NCBI RefSeq assembly: GCF_002105555.1
Contig: NZ_CP020612.1
Coordinates: forward strand, 124,001 to 188,000
DNA length: 64,000 nucleotides
Direction: 5' to 3'
Source: Paracoccus contaminans
GTDB taxonomy: Bacteria > Pseudomonadota > Alphaproteobacteria > Rhodobacterales > Rhodobacteraceae
This document shows positions 27,292 through 35,873 of the stretch, piece by piece (position 1 is the first letter of the stretch; every line of letters begins with the position of its first letter). The notes under the pieces were generated by a model. It worked only from the letters and a program-made list of their open reading frames with translations, was not told the DNA's origin and made no database searches. The position numbers were made by a program, and so were the translations under genes.

Positions 27292-28269
27292 TCAGGCGCC
27301 GCCCTGGCGGATGGGATTGCGATAGATCATCCGCCGGACCGATCCGGTCTTGGACCGCATCAGGATCGTTTCGGTCTCGATAAAACCCGGCTCGCGCTTG
27401 AGCCCCGCGACCAGCGATCCGTTGGTGACGCCGGTTGCCGAAAAGATCACGTCCGCCGTCACCATCTCGTCGCGCGAATAGATACGGTTCAGGTCGGTGA
27501 TGCCGGCCTTGGCGGCCCGGCCGCGCTCGTCGTCATTGCGGAACATCAGCCGGCCCCACATCTGCCCGCCCATGCATTTCAGGGCCGATGCGGCCAGCAC
27601 CCCCTCGGGCGCGCCGCCGGAACCCATGTACATGTCGATGCCGGTCTTGTCGGGTTCGGCGACGTGCATGACGCCGGCCACGTCGCCGTCGGTGATCAGG
27701 CGGATCGCGGCGCCGGTGGCGCGGACCTCGGCGATCATGTCCTCGTGCCGGGGGCGTTCGAGGATGCAGACGGTGATGTCCTCGGGGTTGACCCCGCCGG
27801 CCCGGGCCAGCGCGTGGACACGCTCGGTCGGGGTCATGTCCAGCGACACCACGTCCTTGTCATAGCCCGGCCCCACGGCCAGCTTGTCCATATAGACATC
27901 CGGCGCATGCAGCAGCGTGCCGCGCGGGGCCATCGCGATCACGGTCAGCGCGTTCGGCATGTCCTTGGCGGTCAGGGTGGTGCCTTCCAGCGGGTCGAGC
28001 GCGATGTCCACCTCGGGGCCGCTGCCGGTGCCGACCTCTTCGCCGATGAACAGCATCGGCGCCTCGTCGCGCTCACCCTCACCGATGACGACGACGCCCT
28101 TGATGTCCAGCATGTTCAGCTGTTCGCGCATGGCGTTGACGGCGGCCTGGTCGGCGGCCTTTTCATCGCCGCGGCCGATCAGCCGGGCCGATGCGTGGGC
28201 GGCGGCCTCGCTGACGCGGGCGAGGCCCAGCGACAGCATGCGATCGTTAAAATCCTTGGTAGCGGTCAT
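27292..28269 (-). CDS. glpX: Fructose-1,6-bisphosphatase class II
   Basis: GlpX-type phosphatase of gluconeogenesis (in autotrophs also sedoheptulose bisphosphatase), 325 residues. Seen: DEKAADQAAVNAMR, VVIGEGERDEAPMLFIGEEVG (metal site, ~residues 55-75), DIALDPLEGTTLTA and the substrate loop with YMGSGGAPEGVLAASALKCMGGQMWGRL. Start at the ATG of MTATKDFNDRM; the longer open frame upstream has no family similarity. Followed by recJ. With the class I aldolase (33547) and pgk (30629) it forms a loosely clustered lower-glycolysis/gluconeogenesis set. Confidence 0.95.
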   Translation of the reverse strand: MTATKDFNDRMLSLGLARVSEAAAHASARLIGRGDEKAADQAAVNAMREQLNMLDIKGVVVIGEGERDEAPMLFIGEEVGTGSGPEVDIALDPLEGTTLTAKDMPNALTVIAMAPRGTLLHAPDVYMDKLAVGPGYDKDVVSLDMTPTERVHALARAGGVNPEDITVCILERPRHEDMIAEVRATGAAIRLITDGDVAGVMHVAEPDKTGIDMYMGSGGAPEGVLAASALKCMGGQMWGRLMFRNDDERGRAAKAGITDLNRIYSRDEMVTADVIFSATGVTNGSLVAGLKREPGFIETETILMRSKTGSVRRMIYRNPIRQGGA

Positions 28270-28357
28270 CGGGCGGTCCCTCGGCGGCTGCGGTAGCGCG
28301 CTCATAGTCCCGCCCCTCGGCCCGGGCAAGACTGGGGGCGCTAACAGCCCGCCGGCT

Positions 28358-28615
28358 TCAGCCGCCCAGCTCAAGCGCCAGCGCATGGATGCGCGGAACG
28401 ATGTCGCCCAGCGTCCGATGCACCAGCCGGTGGCGCTCGATCCGCGACAGCCCGGCAAAGGCCGGCGCGTCGATGCGGATGCGGAAATGCGTCTGCCCGC
28501 CCTCGCGCCAGCCGGCATGGCCGTGATGGTGGTGGCTTTCGTCGATGATCTCAAGGCGGGTGGGCTGCAGGGCCGCAAGCCGTTCCGCCATGTCGTCGGC
28601 AATCATTTGCGCCAT
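28358..28615 (-). CDS. BolA family protein
   Basis: 85-residue BolA/IbaG-type protein, usually a partner of monothiol glutaredoxins in iron-sulfur cluster handling or a transcription regulator. Typical pattern: IIDESHHHHGHAGWREGGQTHFRIRI (residues ~25-50; ESxxHxGH), then FAGLSRIERHRLVHRTLGD (RHRLVY-type helix). Length is normal. Divergent from the J-domain gene (72 bp), glpX lies 88 bp downstream on the same strand. Confidence 0.9.
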   Translation of the reverse strand: MAQMIADDMAERLAALQPTRLEIIDESHHHHGHAGWREGGQTHFRIRIDAPAFAGLSRIERHRLVHRTLGDIVPRIHALALELGG

Positions 28616-28687
28616 CAGCCGGTCCCCTCTTTTCCTCTGGAGGAAAAGCCCTACACTGCCGATCCCGAGTCGAAAAGCAGGCCGTTC

Positions 28688-29314
28688 ATGACCACAAGCG
28701 ACCCCTTCGGGTTCGACATATCCGCCGCTTCGGACAAGAAGCGGCGGTCGAAAGGGCGCCGGGGCATGTCGGGCGCGTTCGAGACATCGACCCGCAAGTG
28801 CGACAAGGTCGGCTGCCGCGAGGCCGGCCAGTATCGCGCCCCCAAATCGCCCAAGCAGCTGGACGAGTACTACTGGTTCTGCAAGGACCATGTCCGCGAA
28901 TACAACGCCAACTGGAACTATTTCCAGGGCCAGTCCGAGGCCGAGTTCCAGGAGTTCCTGGACAATGCCACCGTCTGGGAGCGCCCCACCCGCCCCTTCG
29001 GCAAGGGGACGCAGGAACAGGCATGGGCCCGCCACGGCGTGTCGGACCCTTTGGAAATCCTGGGCGCCAACGGCACCAACCCCGAGGCGCGGGCCCGCGC
29101 GAGCCGCAAGCTGCCCCCGACCGAGCGCAAGGCGCTGGAAATCCTGGATGCCAGGGACAGTTGGACCCGCGCCGAGATCCGCCAGCAATACAAGTCGCTG
29201 GTCAAGGATCTGCATCCCGACATGAACGGGGGCGACCGTTCGGACGAGGACCGCCTGCAGGAGGTCGTCTGGGCCTGGGACCAGATCAAGGACAGCCGCA
29301 GCTTCAAGGATTGA
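28688..29314 (+). CDS. J-domain (DnaJ-like) protein with N-terminal Cys cluster
   Basis: 208-residue cytosolic co-chaperone-like protein. The J domain is at the C-terminus (residues ~155-205): LEILDARDSWTRAEIRQQYKSLV, then KDLHPDMNGGD with the HPD tripeptide, and EVVWAWDQIK. The N-terminal part has KCDKVGCREAGQ...WFCKDHVREYN (C-x4-C, C-x2-H), which could bind zinc. The layout, J domain at the end after a Cys-rich region, is found across alphaproteobacteria. Likely stimulates a DnaK ATPase for a special client. A bidirectional terminator follows. Confidence 0.85.
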   Translation: MTTSDPFGFDISAASDKKRRSKGRRGMSGAFETSTRKCDKVGCREAGQYRAPKSPKQLDEYYWFCKDHVREYNANWNYFQGQSEAEFQEFLDNATVWERPTRPFGKGTQEQAWARHGVSDPLEILGANGTNPEARARASRKLPPTERKALEILDARDSWTRAEIRQQYKSLVKDLHPDMNGGDRSDEDRLQEVVWAWDQIKDSRSFKD

Positions 29315-29320
29315 GGCATG

Positions 29321-29349
29321 AAAAAGGCCCGCGGCATGGCGGGCCTTTG
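29321..29349. terminator. Bidirectional intrinsic terminator
   Basis: GGCCCGC (29326-29332), loop GGCATG, GCGGGCC (29339-29345), preceded by AAAAA and followed by TTT. Placed between the convergent J-domain gene and the periplasmic cyclophilin gene, so it can serve both directions. Confidence 0.75.
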
Positions 29350-29367
29350 TCCTTCATGGGGCCTTTG

Positions 29368-29964
29368 TCACTGGGTGATCGTGACCTTGGCCATGTAATC
29401 GGGCTTGTCCACGGCCCCGTTCGCCGCCTGATCGCCCTTCTTGATGGCGTTCAGCACGTCCCAGCCCTCGATCAGCTGGCCCACGACCGTGTATTGCCCG
29501 TCCAGGAAGGTGGCGGGCGCCAGGTCGATGAAGAACTGGCTGTTGGCGCTGTCGGGGTTCTGCGAACGCGCCATGCCGACCGTGCCGGGGCCGAAGGTCA
29601 CGTCGCTGAACTCGGCCTTGAGGTCGGGCAGGTCGGACCCGCCCATTCCCGCCTGGCTGGTGTCGCCCCCGTGCTTGCCGTTCCGCACGTCGCCCGTCTG
29701 GGCCATGAAGCCGTCGATGACGCGGTGGAACACCACCCCGTCATAGGCGCCGGACTTGGCCAGCTGGGTCAGGCGCTCGACATGGGCGGGGGCCTTGTCG
29801 GCGAGCAGGTCCAGCACGATCTTGCCCTTGGGCTGGCCGGCGGCATCGGCGACCTCGATCACCATGTTCGGGCCGGGGCCGTCAGTGGCCTTGGGCGCGG
29901 CGACCTGCGCCTGGGCCGCGGTCGCCGCCAGGGCCAGTGCCGAAAGGATCACGAGCTTACGCAT
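29368..29964 (-). CDS. Periplasmic peptidyl-prolyl cis-trans isomerase (cyclophilin)
   Basis: Cyclophilin-type foldase, 198 residues. Residues 1-19 form a Sec signal peptide (basic start, LVILSALALAATAAQAQ, AQA cleavage site). Catalytic core: VVFHRVIDGFMAQTGDV, GPGTVGMARSQNPDSANSQFFIDL and DGQYTVVGQLIEGWDVL. It overlaps by eight bases with the end of the cytoplasmic cyclophilin gene upstream; the two look like a duplicated pair, one exported and one not. Confidence 0.94.
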   Translation of the reverse strand: MRKLVILSALALAATAAQAQVAAPKATDGPGPNMVIEVADAAGQPKGKIVLDLLADKAPAHVERLTQLAKSGAYDGVVFHRVIDGFMAQTGDVRNGKHGGDTSQAGMGGSDLPDLKAEFSDVTFGPGTVGMARSQNPDSANSQFFIDLAPATFLDGQYTVVGQLIEGWDVLNAIKKGDQAANGAVDKPDYMAKVTITQ

Positions 29965-30457
29965 CTGCAGCCACCTTGACGGAAATCATGCGGTCGGGGT
30001 TCGCCGGCGGCTCGCCGCGCGCGATCTTGTCGACATGCTCCATCCCCGAAATCACGCGCCCATAGACGGTGTATTGCCCGTTCAGGAAATCATTGTCCTT
30101 GAAGTTGATGAAGAACTGGCTGTTGGCGCTGTTGGGGTTCTGCGAGCGCGCGGCGCCCAGTGTGCCGCGGGCATGCGGCAGCCTGGAGAACTCGGCCGGC
30201 AGGTCCGGCAGATCCGACCCGCCCGTGCCGGCGCGGCGCGCGTCGCCGCCCTCGCGGCCATGTTCGACATCGCCCGTCTGGGCCATGAAACCCTCGATCA
30301 CGCGGTGGAACGCAACGCCGTCATATTTGCCGGCGCGGGCCAGCTCCTTCATGCGCGCGGCATGTTTCGGTGCCACGTCGGTCAGCAGTTCGATCACCAC
30401 GGGGCCGTCCTTCAGCTCGATGATGATGGTGTTTTCCGGGTCCTTGATCTCGGCCAT
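29957..30457 (-). CDS. Cytoplasmic peptidyl-prolyl cis-trans isomerase (cyclophilin)
   Basis: 166-residue PpiB-like cyclophilin without signal peptide. Core motifs VAFHRVIEGFMAQTGDVEHG, TLGAARSQNPNSANSQFFINF and LNGQYTVYGRVISGMEHV. The conserved F/M/Q active-site pattern is intact. Start at MAEIKDPENT: the much longer frame upstream is only an open shadow of pgk. Followed with 8-bp overlap by the periplasmic paralogue; divergent from pgk (171 bp). Confidence 0.94.
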   Translation of the reverse strand: MAEIKDPENTIIIELKDGPVVIELLTDVAPKHAARMKELARAGKYDGVAFHRVIEGFMAQTGDVEHGREGGDARRAGTGGSDLPDLPAEFSRLPHARGTLGAARSQNPNSANSQFFINFKDNDFLNGQYTVYGRVISGMEHVDKIARGEPPANPDRMISVKVAADA

Positions 30458-30628
30458 CGGATATTCCTTCTGATTGGTCGGCGGCCGGTCTAGGCCGCGC
30501 TTGCCTTGTCTGCAACGCGCGAGATCGGGCGCAGGGTCCGCACTTGCCCGCCGGCCATGCGCACGAAGAGTTGACGCGCCCGCCCCGCTGGCCGAAAACC
30601 CACCGGTCCCCTGCGAAGGAGCTTGCCC

Positions 30629-31834
30629 GTGCCCCGCTTCAACACCATCGACGACCTCGAGATTGACGGAAAGGTCGTTCTGACCCGCGTTGATCTGAAC
30701 GTGCCGGTCGAGAACGGCCGGGTGGCCGATGCCACCCGCATCGAAAAGATCGTCCCGACGATCAAGGCCATCCAGGCCAAGGGCGGCATTCCGGTGCTGC
30801 TGGCCCATTTCGACCGCCCCAAGGGCAAGCGCGTCGATGCGATGAGCCTGCGCCAGATCGTCCCGGCGCTGGAACAGGCGCTTGGCCAGCCGGTCGGCTT
30901 TGCCAGCGAGGCCGTGGGCGGAGACGCCAAGCGCGCCGTCGCGGCGCTGAAGGCGGGGGATGTGCTGATGCTGGAAAACACCCGCTTCTATCCGGGCGAG
31001 GAGGAAAACGATCCGACCTTTACCGCATCGCTCGCCGCGCTGGGCCAGGCCTATGTCAATGATGCGTTTTCCGCCGCGCACCGCGCCCATGCCTCGACCG
31101 AGGGATTGGGGCGGCTGATGCCAGCGGCCGCCGGCAAGCTGATGGAGGCCGAGCTGAACGCGCTGGATGGCGCGCTTGGCAATCCGCAGCGGCCGGTGGT
31201 GGCGGTGGTCGGCGGGGCGAAGGTCTCGACCAAGCTCGACCTGCTGTCGAACCTGATCGAGAAGGTCGATCACCTGGTCATCGGCGGGGGCATGGCCAAC
31301 ACGTTCCTTGTCGCCCAGGGGGTCGAGGTGGGCAAGAGCCTGGCCGAGCGCGACATGGCCGACACCGCGCGCGAGATCATCGCCAAGGCGCAGGCGGGTG
31401 GCTGCACCATCCACCTGCCTGTCGATGTGGTGGTGGCCGGTGAATTCGCCGCCAATGCGCCCAGCCAGGTCGTTGCCGCGGATGCCTGCCCCCCCGACGC
31501 CATGATCCTGGACGCAGGCCCCCAGACCGTCGCCCACATCCGCGCGGTGTTCGCCGAGTGCAAGACGCTGATCTGGAACGGCCCCCTGGGGGCCTTCGAG
31601 ATCGAGCCCTTCGATGCGGCCACCAACGCCGCCGCCCAGGCCGCTGCCGAACTGACCCGCACAGGCCAGCTGGTTTCTGTCGCAGGCGGCGGGGACACGG
31701 TTGCGGCGCTCAACAGGGCCGGGGTGGCGGGGGATTTCACCTTCATCTCGACCGCAGGCGGCGCGTTCCTTGAATGGATGGAAGGCAAGGATCTGCCGGG
31801 CGTGGCCGCCCTGATCGCCGCCAAGCGCAAGTGA
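30629..31834 (+). CDS. pgk: Phosphoglycerate kinase
   Basis: Glycolytic kinase, 401 residues, cytosolic. Family motifs: [19 protein letters not shown] near residue 18 (RVDLNVP), [72 protein letters not shown] and the nucleotide loop [15 protein letters not shown]. The substrate loop reads HFDRPKG rather than the more common HLGRPKG. GTG start selected: AAGGAG (30616-30621) is seven bases before it, while an upstream TTG is too close to that site. Confidence 0.95.
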   Translation: MPRFNTIDDLEIDGKVVLTRVDLNVPVENGRVADATRIEKIVPTIKAIQAKGGIPVLLAHFDRPKGKRVDAMSLRQIVPALEQALGQPVGFASEAVGGDAKRAVAALKAGDVLMLENTRFYPGEEENDPTFTASLAALGQAYVNDAFSAAHRAHASTEGLGRLMPAAAGKLMEAELNALDGALGNPQRPVVAVVGGAKVSTKLDLLSNLIEKVDHLVIGGGMANTFLVAQGVEVGKSLAERDMADTAREIIAKAQAGGCTIHLPVDVVVAGEFAANAPSQVVAADACPPDAMILDAGPQTVAHIRAVFAECKTLIWNGPLGAFEIEPFDAATNAAAQAAAELTRTGQLVSVAGGGDTVAALNRAGVAGDFTFISTAGGAFLEWMEGKDLPGVAALIAAKRK

Positions 31835-31845
31835 TCGCCCTGGAT

Positions 31846-31878
31846 CGGCGGCGGCCCTCGAACGCCGCCGCCGGTCTT
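31846..31878. terminator. Stem-loop between pgk and the Hint gene
   Basis: CGGCGGCGGC (31846-31855), loop CCTCGAAC, GCCGCCGCCG (31864-31873): a perfect 10-bp stem just after the pgk stop and before the end of the convergent Hint-domain gene. No long T-run (GTCTTGG follows), as is common in very GC-rich genomes. Confidence 0.55.
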
Positions 31879-31909
31879 GGCCCACGGGCCGAACAGCGTT
31901 GGCGGCGCC

Positions 31910-32752
31910 TCAGGCGGCCTGCCGCCCCGGGCGCTGCGATTGCACGCGCATCGGGGCGACAGGATCGGCCGCATGGCGCGCGACAAGATCGGGAAAATCA
32001 CGCGCCAGCCTCAGATCGGCGGACAGGCGCAGGCTTTCGGCACGGATGATCTCTCCCGCCGCGTCCGCCCTGGCATACAGCCAGGCGTGATCCTCGACCA
32101 GGACATGGATATAAAGCCGCCCGTCGATACGGCCGCGCTCTTGCGCCACAGCCGCGGCGGGAACCAGCATCGGGCCATCCTCGACGCCGTGATTGGGCGA
32201 CAGGCGCACGCCTTTGACCAGGGCGGGACGGTCGACATAACTCAGCGGGCACCAGCAATCGACCGCGAGGACCGTCTGCACCCCGCGCGATGTGGCGATC
32301 CGGTCGCCGGTGCGGATCGTCTCGACCGGCATCCAGCCGCGTTCCAGCAGGATGAACGTGCCCTCACCGAAACAGGGCCCACCATGGTCGGGCGGAAGAG
32401 GGGTCAGCCCGTTGTCGCGGCCTTTGTGGCCCCGCCCGATCAGGCCGACCAGCAGCAGCGGGAGAAGCGCCAGCCACCAGTTGGCGGCGGGGCCTGCGGT
32501 CAGCGCCGGCGGGGCGGGCGGCACCTCAATGATCGGGGCGGCAAAGCCGCCCGCCAGTGCCTTGTCTGCCCACAGCCATGCCGCGGCGGCCCCTGCGCAC
32601 AGCGGCGCACCCAGACCGGACAGAGGCCAGCGCGCAGGGCGACGGCAGGGGCTGTTGCCTCCGCGGTATCCCGCAGCGGGAAAGCCGTGCCGGAAAAGCG
32701 ACGGAAATTGCCGCGCTTTCAAGAATATATTACGCAGACGTGATCCGGTCAT
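31910..32752 (-). CDS. Hint-domain membrane protein
   Basis: 280 residues. The C-terminal part is a Hint (hedgehog/intein) domain of the Hint_2 type: catalytic-type cysteine C127 in GGPCFGEGTFILLERGW, MPVETIRTGDRIATSRG, then RLSPNHGVEDG (position of the block-B like histidine), YIHVLVEDHAWLYA and AESLRL. The N-terminal half has a Pro/Arg-rich start, a hydrophobic stretch (residues ~45-68) and a clear membrane helix NWWLALLPLLLVGLIG (91-106), so the domain sits on one side of the inner membrane. Hint_2 proteins are common in Rhodobacteraceae; their autoprocessing and role are unknown. The N-terminal 80 residues are low-complexity and the start is less sure. Confidence 0.75.
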   Translation of the reverse strand: MTGSRLRNIFLKARQFPSLFRHGFPAAGYRGGNSPCRRPARWPLSGLGAPLCAGAAAAWLWADKALAGGFAAPIIEVPPAPPALTAGPAANWWLALLPLLLVGLIGRGHKGRDNGLTPLPPDHGGPCFGEGTFILLERGWMPVETIRTGDRIATSRGVQTVLAVDCWCPLSYVDRPALVKGVRLSPNHGVEDGPMLVPAAAVAQERGRIDGRLYIHVLVEDHAWLYARADAAGEIIRAESLRLSADLRLARDFPDLVARHAADPVAPMRVQSQRPGRQAA

Positions 32753-33138
32753 CGCACCCTCACATTACATGTGAAAATGGGATTATAGGGCCGGGTTACA
32801 GCAATGGACGGCCTGTCCTTTTGGACATTCGCGCTGCGGGATGATGCCCGCCAAGGATGAATTGCTTTTTATTTCCAACTGTTGGGCTGATCAGGACCCT
32901 GACTGAAAATACAGGTCGGCATGGTGCGGAAAGCCCTGGTTTCGCCCTTTGGTTGCAATGAGGAAGCAGACTGGCAATTTGCAATTGCGCTGTTTTCTGA
33001 CCCGCGCAATCATTGCGTGCAATCACGGGTAGCCGCGTAAAAGGCCTGTCAAAAAGACCGGCGGGGCCAGCGCATCCCTGGGTACGTGAAAGGGGCAGGC
33101 CATCGCCCGCCCCTTTCCCCCGGCAATGCCGGCCACGA
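32753..33138. other. Gene-free, AT-richer interval with GCAAT cluster
   Basis: 386 bases without a supported gene, clearly less GC-rich than the surroundings from 32760 to 33030. Directly upstream of the Hint gene is CACAT-TAC-ATGTG (32761-32773). Between 32954 and 33022 the word GCAAT occurs five times, with two reverse copies, including CGCAAT-C-ATTGCG. A stem-loop at 33088-33117 closes the interval. It may be the promoter region of the Hint gene or a remnant of lost DNA. Confidence 0.5.
33088..33117 (-). terminator. Stem-loop downstream of small membrane protein gene
   Basis: GAAAGGGGC (33088-33096) and GCCCCTTTC (33109-33117) form a perfect 9-bp stem with a 12-base loop, 21 bases past the stop of the minus-strand gene at 33139. 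The T residues lie inside the stem arm, so it is a plausible but not classical terminator. Confidence 0.5.
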
Positions 33139-33372
33139 TCAGTTCCTGGCGGGAGCCGTGCCGCCTGCGGGCGCGGCCGTTCCGGCCGGTGCGGTGGCCG
33201 CCCCGCCAGTGGCGGGCGCCAGCAGCTCGGGGGTGGACGATTCCTTGCTGCCGCCCAGCGGGGCGAAGAACAGGGCGGCCAGGGCAGCCAGCCCGAGCGC
33301 CACGATCAGCGCCCAGATGGCCGGCCGGTGGTGCCAGGCCGAGCGTGCCGGATTGTTGTCATTGTGTGACAT
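33139..33372 (-). CDS. Small single-pass membrane protein, unknown function
   Basis: 77 residues: a short polar N-terminus (MSHNDNNPARSAWHHRP), one hydrophobic helix IWALIVALGLAALAALFFAPL (residues ~19-39) and an Ala/Pro/Gly/Thr-rich C-terminal tail that would lie in the periplasm. No family was recognised. Support comes from the helix with clean topology and the terminator-like stem behind the stop. It is divergent from the aldolase gene (174 bp). Could be a conserved Rhodobacteraceae membrane peptide. Confidence 0.6.
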   Translation of the reverse strand: MSHNDNNPARSAWHHRPAIWALIVALGLAALAALFFAPLGGSKESSTPELLAPATGGAATAPAGTAAPAGGTAPARN

Positions 33373-33546
33373 GGTCAGATCGCCTTTCAGGTGAACAGCC
33401 TGCGACCGCAGGAATGAAGATCAACGTTCTGGTTGCGCCGCCGTTCCGCAGGCCGGCCGCCTCGACGCCGTTAGCGCAACCGCCCTTTCGCCGCGCCGCC
33501 CGTCTGCTAAGGGAACCTCATCCTGTTCCCAAGCAAGGCCGATCCC

Positions 33547-34476
33547 ATGCAGATGACCGATACCGTTCGCAAGATCCTCGCCAACTACGAAGGCGAGAAC
33601 CCCGGCGTGAAAGGCAACCTGGCGCGGATGCTGATGACCGGCAAGCTGGCAGGCACCGGCAAGATGATCATCCTGCCCGTGGATCAGGGCTTTGAACACG
33701 GCCCGGCGCGCAGCTTTGCCAAGAACCCCCTGGGCTATGACCCGCATTATCATTATCAGCTGGCCATTGATGCCGGGCTGAACGCCTATGCCGCGCCTTT
33801 GGGCATGATCGAGGCGGGCGCCGACAGCTTTGCCGGCCAGATCCCGACCATCCTCAAATGCAACAGCGCCAACAGCCTGATGAGCGACACGGCCGGCAAG
33901 AACCAGGCGGTGACCGCGACCGTGCAGGACGCGCTTCGCCTGGGCTGCGCCGCCATCGGCTTCACGATCTATCCCGGCTCGGACATGGCGCTGGACATGT
34001 TCGAGGAGATTTCGCAGATGCGCGCCGAAGCGGCGAGCGTCGGCATTCCGACGGTGATCTGGTCCTATCCGCGGGGCGAGGCGATCACCAAGGACGGCGA
34101 GACCGCTATCGACATCGCCGCCTATGCCGCGCAGATCGCGGCGCTGCTGGGCGCCCATGTCATCAAGATCAAGCTGTCCACCGACCATCTGGAAAACAAG
34201 GACGCCAAGAAGGTCTATCAGGATCAGGGCATCGACATTTCCACCCAGGCCAAGCGGGTGGAACACTGCATGCAGGCGGCCTTTGGCGGGCGCCGGATCG
34301 TGGTGTTCTCGGGCGGCGCGGCCAAGGGCTCGGACGCGGTGTATGAGGATGCGCGCGCCATCCGCGACGGCGGCGGCAATGGCTCGATCATCGGGCGCAA
34401 CAGCTTCCAGCGCTCGCGCGAGGATGCGCTGGCGATGCTGGGCAAGCTGGTCGATATCTACCTGGGCAAGGACTGA
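33547..34476 (+). CDS. Fructose-bisphosphate aldolase class I (DhnA type)
   Basis: Schiff-base aldolase of the FbaB/DhnA group, 309 residues, cleaving fructose 1,6-bisphosphate. Seen: MIILPVDQGFEHGPARSF (DQGxEHGP, residues ~39-56), LGCAAIGFTIYPGSD, VIWSYPRGEAI, VIKIKLSTDHLE containing the expected Schiff-base lysine, and IVVFSGGAAKGSDAVYED for phosphate binding. The extra C-terminal RDGGGNGSIIGRNSFQRSREDA is typical of the group. Its start has a second ATG two codons later. A strong terminator follows. Confidence 0.92.
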   Translation: MQMTDTVRKILANYEGENPGVKGNLARMLMTGKLAGTGKMIILPVDQGFEHGPARSFAKNPLGYDPHYHYQLAIDAGLNAYAAPLGMIEAGADSFAGQIPTILKCNSANSLMSDTAGKNQAVTATVQDALRLGCAAIGFTIYPGSDMALDMFEEISQMRAEAASVGIPTVIWSYPRGEAITKDGETAIDIAAYAAQIAALLGAHVIKIKLSTDHLENKDAKKVYQDQGIDISTQAKRVEHCMQAAFGGRRIVVFSGGAAKGSDAVYEDARAIRDGGGNGSIIGRNSFQRSREDALAMLGKLVDIYLGKD

Positions 34477-34499
34477 TCCAGCGCAATCGCGCCTGTTCG

Positions 34500-34529
34500 G
34501 GGGCGGCGGTGCAACCCGCCGCCCCTTTC
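34500..34529 (+). terminator. Intrinsic terminator after aldolase gene
   Basis: GGGGCGGCGG (34500-34509), loop TGCAAC, CCGCCGCCCC (34516-34525), then TTTCATTT. The 10-bp GC stem followed by T-rich sequence, 24 bases past the stop codon, is a convincing Rho-independent terminator. Confidence 0.8.
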
Positions 34530-34583
34530 ATTTCGGGCCGCACCATCCCTGTAACGCCCCCCGCACCGCTGCCTGCCCGGCGC

Positions 34584-34659
34584 CTTGCCGCAGCCATGCG
34601 GCAAGCCTGCGATGGATCGCCGGTTCGCGCCCTGCCCGCCCGGCTTGCCGCTGGGCAAG
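34584..34659. repeat. Two adjacent CTTGCC stem-loops upstream of ftsY
   Basis: CTTGCCGCA-GCCA-TGCGGCAAG (34584-34605, perfect 9-bp arms) and CTTGCC-GCTG-GGCAAG (34644-34659, 6-bp arms) lie between the aldolase terminator and ftsY. They share the CTTGCC/GGCAAG core and four-base loops. They may be leader structures or members of a short palindromic repeat family. Confidence 0.45.
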
Positions 34660-34721
34660 ACAGGCCGCTTTCACTCGGGCGCGAAAAACCCTAGGTTCCG
34701 CTGAATGATCAAGGGTGCGCC

Positions 34722-35819
34722 ATGTCCTTCCTATCCAAGCTGCGCGAGCGGCTGACCAAATCATCGTCCCGGATCAGCGCCGGGCTGGACGAGGTGGTGT
34801 CCGAAGCCCGCCCCGATATTCCCCCTGCGCCCGCCCCGGCGCCCTTGGCGGCGCCCGCCCGCGCCATGGCGGAACCTTCTCCGCCGGCCGCACCGCCCGC
34901 TGCCCCTGCCGCACCGCCCGCTGCGCGCCCCGGCCTGATGGGCCGCCTGTTCGGGCGCGAGCCGGGCCGCGAGGCCGCGCCCCCCGAACCCCGGCGCGAG
35001 TTGGACGATGCCATGCTCGAGGATCTCGAGGACATGCTGATCGCCGCCGATCTGGGCACCGATACCGCCCTGCGCGTCACGGCCAATATCGCCGAGGGCC
35101 GCATGGGCCGGCGCATCAGCGCCCCCGAACTGAAGCAGGCGCTGGCCGACGAGATCGAACGGATCATGTCGGCGGTGGCCCGCCCCTTGCCGCTTTATCC
35201 CAAAAAGCCGCAGGTGGTGCTGGTCGTCGGGGTCAACGGCTCGGGCAAGACGACGACCATCGGCAAGCTGGCCAGCCAGTTCCGGGCTGCGGGCAAGTCG
35301 GTGGTGATCGCCGCCGGCGACACGTTCCGGGCCGCCGCCGTGGAACAGTTGCAGGTCTGGGGCCAGCGCGCCGGCGTTCCGGTCATGGTCGCGCCGCAGG
35401 GGTCGGACCCGGCCAGCCTTGCCTGGGATGCGATGGCACGGGCCGAGGCCGAGGGCGCGGACCTGCTGATGATCGACACGGCCGGGCGGCTGCAGAACCG
35501 CGCCGACCTGATGGAGGAACTGGCCAAGATCGTGCGCGTCATTCGCAAGAAGGACCCCTCCGCACCCCACAACACCCTGTTGGTGCTGGACGCGACCACG
35601 GGCCAGAACGCGCTGAGCCAGGTCGAGACCTTCCGCAAGCTGGCCGATGTATCGGGGCTGGTGATGACCAAGCTGGATGGCACCGCCCGGGGCGGCGTGC
35701 TGGTCGCCCTGGCGGACCGGTTCGGCCTGCCGATCCATGCGATCGGGGTGGGCGAGCAGATAGACGATCTGGATGCCTTTGACGCGCGCGAATTCGCGCA
35801 GGCGCTGGTGGGGCTGTAG
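34722..35819 (+). CDS. ftsY: Signal recognition particle receptor FtsY
   Basis: SRP-receptor GTPase that docks ribosome-SRP complexes at the inner membrane, 365 residues. N-terminal amphipathic MSFLSKLRERLTKS helix, an Ala/Pro-rich acidic linker (residues ~30-85) as membrane-targeting A domain, then the NG domain: LDDAMLEDLEDMLIAADLG, P-loop GVNGSGKTTTIGKLA (~residue 170), AAGDTFRAAAVEQL, LMIDTAGRLQN, VLDATTGQNAL, MTKLDGTARGG and GVGEQIDDLDAFDAREF. The A domain is short, as in other Rhodobacteraceae. Confidence 0.96.
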   Translation: MSFLSKLRERLTKSSSRISAGLDEVVSEARPDIPPAPAPAPLAAPARAMAEPSPPAAPPAAPAAPPAARPGLMGRLFGREPGREAAPPEPRRELDDAMLEDLEDMLIAADLGTDTALRVTANIAEGRMGRRISAPELKQALADEIERIMSAVARPLPLYPKKPQVVLVVGVNGSGKTTTIGKLASQFRAAGKSVVIAAGDTFRAAAVEQLQVWGQRAGVPVMVAPQGSDPASLAWDAMARAEAEGADLLMIDTAGRLQNRADLMEELAKIVRVIRKKDPSAPHNTLLVLDATTGQNALSQVETFRKLADVSGLVMTKLDGTARGGVLVALADRFGLPIHAIGVGEQIDDLDAFDAREFAQALVGL

Positions 35820-35832
35820 ATCTGTCGGCCGC

Positions 35833-35859
35833 GGCCGCCGCCCATCCGGGACGGCGGCC
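35833..35859. terminator. Stem-loop between ftsY and DUF2171 gene
   Basis: GGCCGCCG-CCC and GGG-A-CGGCGGCC form a long stem with a bulged A (35833-35859) exactly in the convergent space after ftsY. No T-run, so strength is uncertain. Confidence 0.5.
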
Positions 35860-35873
35860 ATGGCCTGCCGCGA

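Noticed and set aside
30458..31885. N-terminal extension of the cytoplasmic cyclophilin (total 642 residues)
   Set aside because: The extra part is the shadow of pgk; the cyclophilin start with proper N-terminus is at 30457.
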